From: Lotus japonicus
Lineage: Eukaryota; Streptophyta; Magnoliopsida; Fabales; Fabaceae
Direction of reading: 5' to 3'
Length of the DNA: 64,000 nucleotides
NCBI RefSeq assembly: GCF_012489685.1
Contig: NC_080046.1
Location: forward strand, 24,507,038 to 24,571,037
Part shown: positions 1-11,700 of the stretch, in pieces
Layout of the letters: every line of letters begins with the position of its first letter
Numbering within the stretch: position 1 is the first letter of the stretch
Notes under the pieces: model-generated
Seen by the model: the letters and a program-made list of their open reading frames with translations, nothing else
The model's database searches: none
Told to the model about the DNA's origin: nothing
Made by a program: the position numbers and the translations under genes

Positions 1-469
1 AAAAACCACCTACGAATAACTCTCACTTTTATTTTCCATTTGGAGCTCGGTGGGCAGAGGTCAACCACTCTATCAAATGCATTCATAATTCCCAGAAAAT
101 TAGACAAAATAGGATTTCAAATGGTAATATGATAGAAATGAGGATCTCACTTGTCTGCCATTGACACCAGCTTATAAACGACTTTCTTAAACTCTTTTCA
201 TTAAAGTTAAATTGCTAGAAAAAGTAATTTTAAATAGAAAACAACTTTTTCTGACTAAAAGGAGATACACAATTTCAAATGATCCAATATAGAAAGACCA
301 AAAATAAATTTTGCACTGAGTGTCACTTGACTACTCACCTTTAGCAGTACCAACCTATAAAACAGTTTTCCATACAAGAAAAAGGTAACCCATGGCAGAA
401 ATGTCACAGTTAAGTACAATATGATGTGAACAATTATGGTACTCTAACGTGTTTTTCTGAGTGTGCTAT
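1..469. other. Unassigned AT-rich DNA
   Basis: No coding region, RNA gene or repeat could be recognised here. The base composition resembles plant intergenic DNA or intron. It runs into the LTR-like sequence that begins near 470. Confidence 0.5.
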
Positions 470-875
470 TTACAGGCTCTGACCTTGATTCTGTCTCACA
501 CAAATCAGAAGCACTGTGCATAAAGAGTGACCAAAGCAACGCTTTCGCATTCGTCATGTTCACTCTGAACAGTGGAAAAGCTTCAGAAAATCTGAAGTCT
601 TACAAACTCTGATATTGACTCAGTCACCAGAAGTTCTGGAGATCCAGAAGATCTGGCAACCAAAAGACTCTGAAGACTCAGAAGCTCTGATGGTGTAGAA
701 GACTCTAACAATCCAAACTCTGAAGAGTTACCTGATGTCCAGAAGCAAGAAACTCTGAAGACCATGTACTTCCCTCTGAGCTCAGAATCAGAAGCTACAA
801 CGGTCAGAGGATCTGTGCTTTCCCTCTGACTCTGATCAATCAGCTTCACAACTTCCTATACGAAGCGCTCCCCTG
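470..875 (+). repeat. Sirevirus (SIRE1-like) LTR fragment
   Basis: The segment is dense in CAGAAG, CTCTGA and TCAGAA words, a look I associate with legume SIRE1-type LTRs. About 190 bp (roughly 660-853) recur at 5907-6101 with scattered substitutions, so the two copies flank the pol and envelope-like ORFs. The left edge is approximate. On the right it joins reverse-transcriptase coding sequence at about 875 with no gag, protease or integrase between, so a large internal deletion lies at this junction. Confidence 0.6.
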
Positions 876-2174
876 ATCAGAAGTCTACAAAATGGGTGTT
901 CAGAAACAAGTTGAATGAGAAAGGAGATGTAGTCAGAAACAAGGCAATTCTAGTTGCTCAAGGCTACAGCCAGCAGGAAGGAATAGAATACACAGAAACA
1001 TTTGCTCCAGTAGCAAGACTAGAAGCAATCAGACTGTTGATCTCTTTCTCAGTGAATCATAACATAGTTCTTCATCAGATGGATGTGAAGAGTGCCTTCC
1101 TAAATGGTTATATTTCAGAGGAAGTCTATGTTCATCAACCCCCAGGTTTTGAAGATGAGAAGAAGCCAGACCATGTGTTCAAATTGAAGAAGTCACTCTA
1201 TGGTCTGAAGCAAGCTCCCAGGGCATTGTATGAAAGACTCAGCTCATTCCTTCTGGACAACGAGTTTGTAAGGGGTAAAGTAGATACAACTCTCTTTTGC
1301 AAAACTTATAAAGATGATATCTTAATTGTGCAAATCTGTGTTGATGATATTATATTCGGTTTTGCTAATCAATCTCTATGCAAAGAATTTTCTAAGATGA
1401 TGCAGGCTGAATTTGAGATGAGTACGATGGGAGAACTCAAGTACTTTCTGGGAATACAAGTTGATCAAACACCAGAAGGAACATATATCCATCAGAGCAA
1501 GTACACTAAAGAACTTCTGAAGAACTTCAATATGCTGGAATCTACAATGGCCAAGACTCCAATGCATCCTACATGCATTCTGGAGAAAGAAGATGAAAGT
1601 GGTGGTAAAGTATGTCAGAAGCTCTATCGTGGTATGATAGGTTCACTTCTATACTTAACTGCATCTAGGCCAGATATATTATTTAGTGTTCACTTATGTG
1701 CTCGTTTCAGGTTATTGTGATGCTGATTATGCTGGAGATAGAACAGAGAGAAAAAGCACTTCTGGAAATTGTCAATTTCTGGGAAGCAATTTAGTCTCAT
1801 GGGAAAGCAAGAGGCAATCAACAATTGCTCTATCAACTGCAGAGGCAGAATATATCTCAGCAGCAATATGCAGCACCCAGATGCTCTGGATGAAACATCA
1901 GCTGGAAGACTATCAGATCCTTGAGAGCAATATCCCTATCTATTGTGATAACACTGCTGCAATATCATTGAGTAAGAATTCTATCTTACATTCAAGGGCA
2001 AAGCACATTGAGGTAAAGTATCACTTTATTAGTGATTATGTACAGAAGGGCGTACTTCTTCTGAAGTTTATTGATACTCACCATCAATGGGCAGATATCT
2101 TTACAAAGCCCTTAGCAGAGGATAGATTTAATTTTATTCTGAAAAATCTGAATAGGGACTTTTGTCCAGAGTGA
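875..2174 (+). pseudogene. pol: Ty1/copia (Sirevirus) pol remnant: RT-RNase H
   Basis: The 3' part of a copia polyprotein that would copy element RNA into DNA. From about 885 it reads as the RVT_2 domain: KWVFRNK start, FAPVARLEAIR, DVKSAFLNG, LYGLKQAPR, and a VDDIIFG active-site box (1342-1362) in which the usual Tyr before VDD is Cys. The frame breaks at 1720 just after CARF. The next frame resumes directly with [10 protein letters not shown] (about 1711), so the ~40-residue link between RT and RNase H is deleted. The RNase H part shows STAEAEY (about 1840), YCDNTAA and [14 protein letters not shown] and stops at 2174. Gag, protease and integrase are absent upstream. It is a dead copy; the lineage call rests on the envelope-like ORF that follows. 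Confidence 0.9.
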
Positions 2175-2615
2175 AGATCGACCAGAACCTCTGACTATGA
2201 TACTTCTTGATCAGAAGATGTAGTCCAGAAGGTAACTCCATCAGAGTGTATGTACCCATTGGTGCTGACTCTGAAGCTGAGACAGTAACACGTGTGTCAG
2301 TATCTCTGATGCATAGTTCCTTGTGCACGTGTGACAGTCTGTCATGATGTGTGTACATGTGCTTCTCTCCTGTGTGTGATACGTGTATTTACTGTTACTA
2401 TCATGTCTTTAATTTTTAACCGTTGATCTTAAAATGCTTTTTGAATCAACAACGGTTATTTGACAAAACCCACTATACACACACGATCTCCTACACTTTC
2501 GGTTTTTACTCTCTCTCTTCTGTTTTTTCAAAAACCGCTTACCCACAATCTCTCTCTCGCTCTCTATTCATCTTTAACCTTCATCTTCTACCCAAAACCT
2601 TCAACCGCTCCAACA
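2175..2615 (+). other. Spacer between pol and envelope-like ORF
   Basis: Non-coding spacer, pyrimidine-rich from about 2490 to 2600 (CTCTCTC runs). The envelope-like reading frame stays open upstream to 2460, but the family-like start MLRQTR is at 2616, so the upstream part is treated as leader. A polypyrimidine tract just ahead of the start would suit a splice acceptor for a subgenomic message; this is inference. Confidence 0.4.
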
Positions 2616-5452
2616 ATGTTGAGACAAACCAGAAGTGAAGCCGCTGAAGCAACAAGTTTCCCTCACCTGGTTGTGGGTCAAGCTACAGGCCAAATGGGTC
2701 CTGAAGCTCCTGATCAAGGTCAAGAGCAAGTAATTCCGATTGCAGAACGGGGCTGTGCCGTTCATTGTGTGTATGCTCCTGAAGAACTTCAAGTACTGGC
2801 AGAATGGAGATTCGACCTAGACAATCTTGCTGCAAATGGGTATGACATTCGTCCTGAAGTCCGTGTTCAAGGCTGGGAAAATTACTTCAACAGGCTTCGA
2901 GGACCGGTGTATGACATATTGGTCAAGGAATTCTGGAAACACGCTGACTGCGATGACACTCAGGTGGTATCCCACATTCTTGGAAGGAGGATCATAGTTA
3001 CAGAGAAATCATTCGTGAACCTACTGGGTGAAGAGTCTGCACATGGGTATCGATTTCAACTCACTGAATCGAAGCTGAAACCCAAAACGAAGGATATCAC
3101 CAACAAGGCCCTGTACACCACATACAAACCGGGCAAGACTGATTACAAGGTGCTGGACCTTCATCCCAAGCTCAGAATCTGGCACAAGATTCTGCTCAAC
3201 TGTATCAACCAGAGACCAAAGGGCAGTTCCCCAGATTACATAAACTTCAGCCAGAAGGCGATGTTATTTTTCATTCAAGACAAGCAGAAGATCTGCCTTC
3301 CCTACTTCCTGTTCTCTTACTTGAAGGAGTGTATCAAGAAGTCCAGAACTACTGCCTCCATCAAATCAGCAATCAAGTATATCCCTTTTGGGAGATTGCT
3401 ATCAGATCTCTTCATTGAGAGCAACCTTGTGCGAGATCTGGTCAACGCTGGATGCATAGAGGATCTGACCACCATTGTCAGTGATGTCTTCACTGCCAAT
3501 TCTCTAAAGAAGATGGGTATGGTCAAGAAGAAAATCGCCCCAGCTCATGAAGACACATCTTCTGAAATCAGAAAGAGAAGGGTGCCTCTGAATGACTACC
3601 CTCTGTGGACACAGGCAGACAACCCAGAAGCTATTAGGTGCTATGTTGAAGACCTAAGGGCTCAAGGCTTTGAAATTGATCTAGATGAATTCTTCCGAAG
3701 ACTGCCGCCAGCTCAAGAGTTTGACTCTTCTCCCAAGAGGAAAGTTCAGAGGAAGATGGTCTTAGAAGAATCCTGTGAGGAATCTGATGGCTCTCAGAAG
3801 AAGAAGAATAAGGCTGACCAGCCAAAGAGGAAACATGATGAAACCATCAAGCCTGATGCTGGTGGTGATGATAACGTTGGTCCTAAGAAAAAGAAGAAAC
3901 AAGTCAGACTTGTGGTGAAGCCTACAAATGTGGAACCTGCTGCTCAAGTCATCAGAAGGATTGAGACTCCTGTCAGAGTGACTCGGTCTTCAGCACGATC
4001 ATCAAGTAAGTCTGCTATTGCTTCTGATGATGATTTAGATACATTTGATGCACTCCCCATCTCTGCTATGCTGAAACATTCCTCCAACCCACTCACTCCT
4101 ATCCCAGAGTCCCAACCAGCCACACAAACCACTTCACCACCCAATTCACCAAGGTCTTCATTTTTCCAACCTTCTCCAAATGAAGCACCTCTCTGGAATA
4201 TGCTTCAGAACCAACCTACCGGACCCTCTGATCCAACCTCACCTATTACCATCCAATACAACCCATTAACTTCTGAACCCATCATCCCTGACCAACCAGA
4301 ACTTAACCAACCAGAACCTGAACCCAGAACTTCTGATCACTCTGTCCCCAGAGCATCAGAACGTCTGGTTCCCAAAACCACTGATACAGATTCATCTACT
4401 GCCTATACACCTGTATCATTCCCAATCAATGTTGCTGACTCCTCCCCTTCCAACAACTCTGAATCCATTCGGAAATTCATGGAGGTCAGAAAAGAAAAGG
4501 TGTCTTCCCTAGAAGAGTATTACCTCACCTGTCCAAGCCCTAGGAGATATCCTGGCCCTAGACCTGAACGTCTAGTTGACCCAGATGAACCTATCTTGGC
4601 CAATCCTTTACATGAGGCAGACCCTTTAGCTCAACAGGCTCAACCTGACCCTATCCAACAAGAGCCAGTTCAACCAGACCCAGAACACCCAATCCTCTGG
4701 TTGAAACCTCTGAACCTCACCTTGATGCCTCTGAACAACATGTTCAAAACTTTAACATTAGCTCTCCTCAAGGTGTTTCTGAGGCACACAACAGCAATCA
4801 CCCAACCTCTCCAGACCAATACCTCTCCATAGTTCCCTACACTCACCTCAGACCCACCTCTCTCTCCGAGTGCATCAATGTGTTTAATCAAGAAGCTTCT
4901 TTGATGCTACGCAACGTGCAAGGTCACACTGACCTGAGTGAGAATCCTGACTCTGTTGCTGAGGAATGAGATAATCTGAGTACTTGGTTAGTTGCTCAGG
5001 TCCCTGCTATGATGAGTCATCTCATTGCTGAAAGGGATCAGAGGATAGCAGCTGCTAAGCAGAGGTTTGCCAGAAGAGTGGCTCTTCATGAACAACAACA
5101 GAGACATAAGCTTCTTGAAGCTATTGAAGAGGCCAGAAGAAAGAAAGAACAAGCAGAAGAAGCTGCACGTCAAGCAGCAGCTCAAGCTGAACAAGCTCGG
5201 TTAGAGGCAGAAAGACTTGAAGCTGAAGCTGAAGCACTTAGATGCCAAGCACTTGCACCAGTGGTTTTTACTCCTGTTGCTTCTGCTTCCATTCCAGCTC
5301 CTCAAGCTGCTCAGAATGTTCCTTCCAGTTCTACACAGTCAAGCTCGTCCAGACTCGACATCATGGAACAACGTCTTGATATTCATGAGTCCATGCTGAT
5401 TGACATGAAGCAAATGATGATGGAACTTCTGCGTCGCACTGATAAACCTTAG
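2616..5452 (+). pseudogene. Sirevirus envelope-like ORF (plant transposon protein domain)
   Basis: A long ORF downstream of pol, as in SIRE1-type Sireviruses, where it is called envelope-like although its function is unproven. The N-terminal ~330 residues form a globular domain (FDLDNLAANGYDIRPEVRV at residues ~60-80) found in legume 'putative plant transposon proteins'. Residues ~370-480 are Lys/Glu-rich with KKKKK basic clusters that could act as nuclear-localisation signals. A Pro/Ser/Thr/Gln-rich stretch follows (about 4060-4680). The C-terminal part (5009-5452) is an Ala/Glu/Gln/Arg coiled coil (EEARRKKEQAEEAARQAAA). Two breaks are visible: a frameshift near 4685, after which the expected sequence continues in another frame, and a TGA stop at 4967. 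I see no signal peptide and no clear transmembrane helix, so envelope function is doubtful. About 945 codons in all. Confidence 0.8.
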
Positions 5453-5551
5453 CTTTAGGATCTCTTCGTTTTTCCCTCTTAACTTTGTTTGATTTTAACT
5501 TCTGTTTAATTTTTAGTTCTTTTTTTATTTTGCTTTGTTCGTTTGTGATTA

Positions 5552-5553
<2 letters not shown>

Positions 5554-5592
<39 letters not shown>
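5554..5592. repeat. (TA)n microsatellite
   Basis: About 19-20 uninterrupted TA units, lying between the envelope-like ORF and the downstream LTR-like DNA. Confidence 0.95.
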
Positions 5593-5596
<4 letters not shown>

Positions 5597-5672
5597 CACT
5601 CTGTGCTTGCAAAATATTTTCTTTATTCATAATCATCATATGTTTACATCATACATTTTCTTTTTCTAAAGT

Positions 5673-5904
5673 CTAGAATGGAGGATCCCTCCTCATTCTT
5701 CTGCACTCCTGGCGCTGCTCTGACCTCTTCTTCTCCAGACGATCCAGTGAATACTGGATGTTGTTGAGACTGTCTTTTAGCTCATCCCTCTCCAGAGTTT
5801 CTTCTGAAGTCTTGAGCTTCTTTTCTATGATTTCTTTCTCTTCCAGCAGCTTCAGTTCAAACTGGCTGAGCTCTTGTACTTCCTCCACAAAGGCAAGGAA
5901 TTCC
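5673..5904 (-). other. Coiled-coil-coding fragment, unassigned
   Basis: On the minus strand this stretch is open for about 75 codons and reads as a strongly charged heptad-like sequence (FELKLLEEKEIIEKKLK, then SLDRLEKKRSEQRQE). It lies between the SIRE envelope-like ORF and the LTR-like copy and runs in the opposite direction. I do not recognise the protein. It may be a piece of another element's coiled-coil ORF or a captured exon; no start or stop context supports an independent gene. Confidence 0.35.
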
Positions 5905-5906
5905 TC

Positions 5907-6101
5907 TAACGACTCTGACGACTCAGAAGCTCTAATGGTGTAGAAGACTCTGACAATCCAGACTCTGAAGAGTGAAGGCTCTGATGTTCAGAAGCAAGAA
6001 ACTCGGAAGACCATGTACTTCCCTCTGAGTTGAGAATCAGAAGATACAACGATCAGAGGATCTGTGCTTTCCCTCTGACTCTGATAAATCAGCTTCACAA
6101 T
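5907..6101 (+). repeat. Sirevirus LTR fragment, downstream copy
   Basis: Direct repeat of about 660-853, with short indels and point changes. Shared landmarks are GAAGACCATGTACTTCCCTC and GATCTGTGCTTTCCCTCTGA. The repeat ends abruptly at CAGCTTCACAA in both copies. It marks the far side of the Sirevirus remnant. Terminal TG/CA and a TSD were not found. Confidence 0.6.
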
Positions 6102-6462
6102 GTAAATATATTGTATTTTAACCAATTAAACAATAAACATTATTTCTAATTATAATGTTCTTCTATTGTACACTAACCAAATATAGAAAATATAAAAAGT
6201 CACAAAGAATACACAGCAACATATTTCATTAATTAACAACTGCAACATAGTTGCAAACCAGTGCAAGTTACATACCATAGTACTTAGTAACATACTTAAC
6301 CACAACACCAAACTCCTATTTTACAATAGGCCATAATAACTCCCAAAATATACCCATGCCATTATCATCACACATACCACAAAAGAGAAACCACCAAACT
6401 GCTAGATGACCCATAGATCAAAAGAAGCACACTACACTGGTTATTATTTCATACTAATATAA
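6102..6462. other. 3' flank of the RPA1-like gene
   Basis: AT-rich sequence following the RPA1-like stop codon on the minus strand; it probably holds the 3' UTR and polyadenylation region. No other feature seen. Confidence 0.4.
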
Positions 6463-8950
6463 CTACTTCTTCTCCACTTTGACATTCTTCATCTTCAGTT
6501 TAGGAACAGTTGGAGGTTTCTTACAATCTTCATCAGCCTTCCTCTTGAAAATGTTAGCAGAGCTTCCCACATATGAAGGATCACTACCAAGAGAAGGGGT
6601 TAGAACCTCAGGGGATAAAACCACACAGGACTCAGAGGGGTCCTCAACTGCTACCTTATCTCCAGCAGAATTAACAACAGTCAAAGGAGTGGGGCATCTA
6701 GCCTAAACATCATCAAAATATATCATCAGTCAGAAATCAATTCCAAATTCCAAATAAACACAAGAAAACCCATTGAAAACAAAATTAATCTATTCAATGG
6801 TTTACCAAATTTGAAGTCTGGGCAGCAGAAATTGCCTTAAAGGCTTCTATAATAGAAGGATCATCACAAATACGCTTCACACAATAAGAGTCATCAAACT
6901 GGAAAAAATTATTAGATTTCTTCTCCACCTTAAACAGCAATTCTTTCCCTACCAATTGTTCTTCCATCAAGGGAGTAATCTCAGCAGATTTAGGATCCTA
7001 CAATAATAAAATGAAATTCATTCATTATACACAAGAACAAAATATATTAAAATAAGCATTCACATCTGCCACAAATTGTGTTCCATATTATTATTTACTT
7101 GCGGGTTATCTAATCTGACAAAAATAAAATGGATACCTTCAAATTTCCCAACATATCCTTGCAAGACTTCTTAATGAGATGATGAGCATCAGAGTCAAAC
7201 AACAGAAAATTTCCAGAATCAGTGCCATCAAACACCTCAAGCTTAATCTTGTATCTACAAAGCAAAAAATTGGTTACTAAAAATATCAAAAATTCAATTA
7301 AAGTTAACACTATTCATATTTCAGGTCACAAGAACAGCACCTTGCAGAAACATCCATAACATGCTTACAGCAACCGGGGCAGAAATATAATCCATCATCA
7401 AAAGTCACAGCTTTGTGACACTTGCATGTAAAATACCACCATGGATCATCTTGCAACAAACCAACCACAGTTCCATAAACAATAAACAATCCATCCTGCA
7501 AACAAACCAGAGAAATAACCCTATTAACTTTGCACAACCAATAACCTTAAATCTGGAAAACAAAAATAGCAAAATACCTCAGTAGTTTCATTCAAAGCAC
7601 ATATAGTTTTCTTAGGATAGTTGTTCATAAAATCTTCAAAAATTGGAACAGAAGGATTAGGAGAAATAATATGCCCCACAGGTTGATTGGCCTGCATATT
7701 AAGGCCAGATATGCTACAATAAAACAAAAGACAAATCAGAAAATTCAGAAACAAGTCAACCTAAAAATTATAAATAACAAACATCTCAAAACTAACCGGT
7801 CCATCAAAGATTCAGCTTCAGCAACCTCAGGATTAAAGATAATCCTCGATGCTTTCATTACATTCTGAAGAACATTCTTACCTATAATAAAAACAACATA
7901 AATTAAGTGGAAATCCAATATGATTATCATTCCTTGTATAAATAAAAAAAGTACCTCTAAATGACTTAAGCTTTGCAAGCTGGAGAACCACAACAGGCTT
8001 TTCCAAAGGATTAGAACTAAGGTAGTCCAATACAATCTGAACATACTCTCCAAAAAGGGCACACTCCAGTTTTCCTCTGTTAAAAAATAAAATATACACA
8101 CATATAAATACAAAATAGTAACAGGAAATAACTTACAACAGAAGGCTGAAGCAAATATTAAAATCCTTCTTAAATAAAGATAGGCCATACTTGTCATCAC
8201 TAATTTCAAGCAACATCATCTTTGTAACAATGTCATCCTTGACATAAGTCCTTTCCTCAGAGGTAGCTGTCAACAAACCAATCATATCTACATCGAAATA
8301 TTTGGATGAGAAAATTTCAAACAAAATCTATAGCCTAGGCTCATTGTTAAAAAACACCCACCAACTAAGTATTCCGTCTGGAAGCCATCATCATTAAGTT
8401 GAGCAGAATCCTTCGGAGAAAATCCCCACCTTGGGATAATGCTACTCTCAGCTGGAATGATCTTAGTTTTAGGATTAAAAAGAATCCTAAAAGCATGATC
8501 AGTAGGTCGATAGGCACCCAAATTGGGGATCAAGTGAAAAAATGTAATGATATAAACATTTCCTTCCACGAACTGTTCACCCCACTTCCAAAACATGAGC
8601 TTCCTCACAGTTGCTTGGATTTTTCCACCCTAAAATGACACATAATATTACATTATTATCTGAAGTACAATCAAATAACAAAATCAATCTAAGGGACATG
8701 AAGAAAAATTAACATACATATTCAGCAAAAAAATCACAATATCACAATACTAACAATAAAAAAAAAACAAAGCGTAAAAGAACATCACACATACATGTTG
8801 ATCCAGTAAAATCAACTCCATTGAAGCAGGTTTGTTTTCCCCAGCAAACCCATCAGCAATCCATAGTCGAACAACTCTCACTTTGATCCTCCAATTGTGA
8901 TTTGGAGGGCACAGGGTCACAACGGGATCAATTGCAACAGACGATGCCAT
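6463..8950 (-). CDS. RPA1-like ssDNA-binding protein, 10 exons, intact
   Basis: Encodes a 522-residue protein of the replication protein A large-subunit (RPA70/RPA1) type, which binds single-stranded DNA in replication and repair through OB folds. Exons read on the minus strand: 8950-8795, 8629-8362, 8287-8191, 8076-7955, 7881-7797, 7713-7578, 7495-7341, 7254-7137, 6997-6806, 6702-6463. Every intron has GT-AG ends and all phases join without a stop. Residues ~15-130 are a first OB-like (DUF223-type) region; ~140-260 a second, containing DMIGLLTATSEERTYVKDD and NPLEKPVVVLQLAKLKSF. Residues ~289-440 resemble the Rep_fac-A_C domain, with WWYFTCKC (C312, C314) and YFCPGCC (C327, C330, C331) as a zinc-ribbon candidate. 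The tail is Lys-rich (FKRKADED, VEKK end) and could be a nuclear-localisation signal. The canonical RPA70N protein-interaction domain is missing, as in many plant RPA1-like paralogues and in RPA-like genes carried by Helitrons. Flanked by retroelement debris. Expression is not shown. Confidence 0.85.
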
Positions 8951-9125
8951 CAAAAACCAAAAACGAATTACCAATTTAAAGACACAAATTTTTGTTCTCA
9001 GAATAATGTTGAACGTTTATGCCTGATATCCATTCAACACCAGTCCCTTTTATACCCATGATCAAAAGCAAATGAACCCCATAAAAGTTTTTTTCTCACA
9101 AAACATTAAAAAAGTTTTCCAAAAA
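8951..9125. promoter_or_regulatory. Presumed 5' region of the RPA1-like gene
   Basis: Immediately upstream (minus-strand sense) of the RPA1-like start at 8950. It contains a TATA-like word (TATAAAAGG on the minus strand, from 9049-9056) about 100 bp before the ATG, a plausible core-promoter distance. Not otherwise supported. Confidence 0.4.
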
Positions 9126-9291
9126 GTTAACACCAACAAAAAGGTAAATGACAAATATTTCCTCTAAAAGGTTCAGCAAAAAATCACTGATCACTTTTCA
9201 ACCTTTTGGTTAACACCAACAAAAAGGTAAATGACAAAAATTTCCTCTAAAAGGTTCAGCAAAAAATCACTGATCACTTTTCAACCTTTTG
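9126..9291. repeat. 83-bp tandem duplication
   Basis: Two adjacent copies of an 83-bp unit (9126-9208 and 9209-9291) starting GTTAACACCAACAAAAAGG and ending CTTTTCAACCTTTTG. I see one difference between them (AAATATTT versus AAAAATTT). It lies upstream of the RPA1-like promoter region. Confidence 0.95.
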
Positions 9292-9355
9292 GCCGATTTA
9301 AAAGAAAGTCTACAAACACCTAACGAACAAAACAAGTTCAGCCATTTTACGACGT

Positions 9356-9775
9356 TGTACTGTGAAAGCGACCTGTCCTTTCACCGGTTGACTTGAGATC
9401 AAGGAGCTTCAGATGAACGTTGGTGAAGCTTCTGATCATCGTGAGATTGAAGCTTGGATTCTTCTGACCTTGCAACTTCTGCTTCTGAACAAGTTCCTCA
9501 GAACTTCTGATCGTCAGAGCTAGAAAAGCTTGGGTCTTCAGAACTTGAGTCTTCTGCTTCTGGACCGTTCCACTGGAACATCTGGTCTTCAGAACTTCTG
9601 ACTTGAGTTCTTCAGAACTTCTTGAGAGCTTCCATCTTCAGAGCTTCTGAAGTAGTTGCCACTGTTCAGAACGAACATGGTGGCTTAAAGAGCTCTCTTT
9701 TTAGTAACCCTTGGTTCTTCTTCTTCTGAACGAATAGGCTTGGGTCAGATTCAGAACCTGTTTGTCACAACTTAA
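9356..9775. repeat. SIRE-like LTR fragment
   Basis: Another block saturated with CTTCTGA, TCAGAAC and GAAGCTTCTGA words, similar in style to the Sirevirus LTR pieces at 470-875 and 5907-6101 but not a close copy. No coding sequence is attached and neither end is clear. It is probably an older or different SIRE-family LTR remnant. Confidence 0.45.
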
Positions 9776-11084
9776 AAAAACAAACGTTAGGGTACCACTT
9801 TTTTATTTCTAGTATTTAGACACACAATTATTAATTTCGTATCATATATAAAATTAATATTAATCTCAATATTTAATTTCATAATTTTTTATTTCTATAA
9901 TTTAAGCCCACAATTATCTATACTATCAATATTTTTTTAAATACTCTACACAATCAATATTAATATCCACATTATAAATATTATATACCAAAATAATTAT
10001 TACAAAGAGCTATAAATTAACAATATGAAATTTTTCCATCATACTCAACCAAAGTAAATACAAACAAAAAATAACTTTTGAAGCATAACCTAATAAATTT
10101 TAAAACTTCAATTTAAACCAAATAAAAAAACAAAAAGTAACAAAAAGGATCCTTATGGTGCACCTGCGAAGCATTTCTGAAAAACCCTAATGTGAATAGT
10201 GGCCAAAAGTTATCCCTTTGTAGTAGTTATAGATTCTGTTTTCTATTCACCATGTAGTTAATTAGTATAAGATTAAAAAATAAATTAATATATGTTTAAT
10301 TGTTGTATTATGTTTATTTAAATACCATTCATATATTGTAATTAATTCAATGAAACTAAATTAATAAACTTTTTAATAGCATACATTGATATATTATTAT
10401 TAACTTAATAACATCATTTTTTGTGAATAATGAAATCAATTTAAATACCATTAATATATATAATTAATTAATTTAGTGAAATTAAATAATAAATTAATTC
10501 ATATTAATATAAAGTTAAAAAATGACGCAAGTCTTGTATAATGATTAAAATATTCATACCCATTTTGGTCATTACATAATCAAAATCAATTCTAACCAAA
10601 GTTATCCAAACAAAATTTTGTTATGAGAATCAATTCTTGATAAATGTATCCAAACATAAATCACGTCACTCAAACTCACGTTTATCAGATCCAATTCTGA
10701 CCAGATCCAATTCTGGCTAAATCCAATTCTGCTAATGCTGATCCAAACACACACTAATTCTTGTGGATCCAGTACAATAATTCATTTTATTACTTGAGAA
10801 CAATGCTTTCATTTCTTCATCTTCTTGCTTCAATTCTCTTCTCTGCTCCCTCTAATTTCTAGTCTTCATCCTCCATCTTGTTTGATACAGTTTATTTTAC
10901 TACGTGATTTGCCGTTGTTGCATTGATTATTTGAGTAATGGAAAAAAAATGAAAACTATTTTACTTTTTGGCATTAAAATTACAGATTTTACTAGGGTTG
11001 TTCATCGGTCAGGTACAAATGGGTTCGAGCTAAAAATATCGGTTTTGAATGGTTGACGTTGTCATCATCCAAGCAGATCCACCA
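9776..11084. other. AT-rich intergenic DNA with MITE-like debris
   Basis: No gene seen. Around 10550-10765 there is a run of degenerate AATTCTG / CCAATTCT words (for example GATCCAATTCTGACCAGATC at 10689) of a kind common in plant MITE ends, but no matching opposite terminus or TSD was found. The rest is AT-rich. Confidence 0.35.
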
Positions 11085-11700
11085 CCGTCCAATGAAGATA
11101 TAGGTTCTGATTATATTCACGCGCTTTACAATGCATTTCAACTTTATGTTCACGCGTTTCACGATGTACTTTAACTTTAAATCAACACGCTACACGACGC
11201 CATCAACTTTATGTCATTATGCACAATCACTTCATATCCACACACTGATTAATGACAATTGCAAAACAGGATGCATGTAGAACAAAGCTGAAGCGTGAAG
11301 ATAATTGGAATAATGTTCTCTTCACACGTCCCTTTGAGGTGAAGGAGGTGGAGAGAGGTGGAAGCAGGAGAGAGATAGAAAGAAAAGAAAAAGTATGAGA
11401 AAAAGTATGAGATGTGATAAATGATAAGAGAGAGAGAGAGAAATAAAAATAGGTGAAAGTGAAGTGTATTAAAAATAAGATGTGAAAATATCATTGTTGT
11501 GAAAAGTATAAACCCGCGGAAACCATAGTCTGGTAGAACCATAACCCGTAAGATAATATGCATCATGAAGCGAGTTGACTTAAAGTGCATCATCAAGCGC
11601 GTAGATATAAAGTTCAAGAACACTTTGACATCAAATTGTGGTGCATTGTTAAGTACGTCAATATAAAGCTGAAGTGAACAGTAACTTAAAGTTTAAGTGT
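11085..11700. mobile_element. Fold-back element with a nested MITE
   Basis: The left part (about 11100-11240) repeats ATTTCAACTTTATGTTCACGC-type units. The right part (about 11545-11700) carries the reverse complement (GCATCATCAAGCGCGTAGAT, AAAGTTCAAG), giving long imperfect inverted arms with internal subrepeats. Between them, about 11300-11505 is the reverse complement of the MITE at 16415-16560 (shared CAACAATGATATT...CACACCTTATT and CACCTC...TTTGAGGTG). No coding capacity. Boundaries are approximate. Confidence 0.5.

Noticed and set aside
583..849. 88-codon minus-strand ORF in the SIRE LTR-like DNA
   Set aside because: Ser/Leu/Glu bias follows from the TCAGAAG-type repeats; the homologous copy at 5.9-6.1 kb does not keep it.
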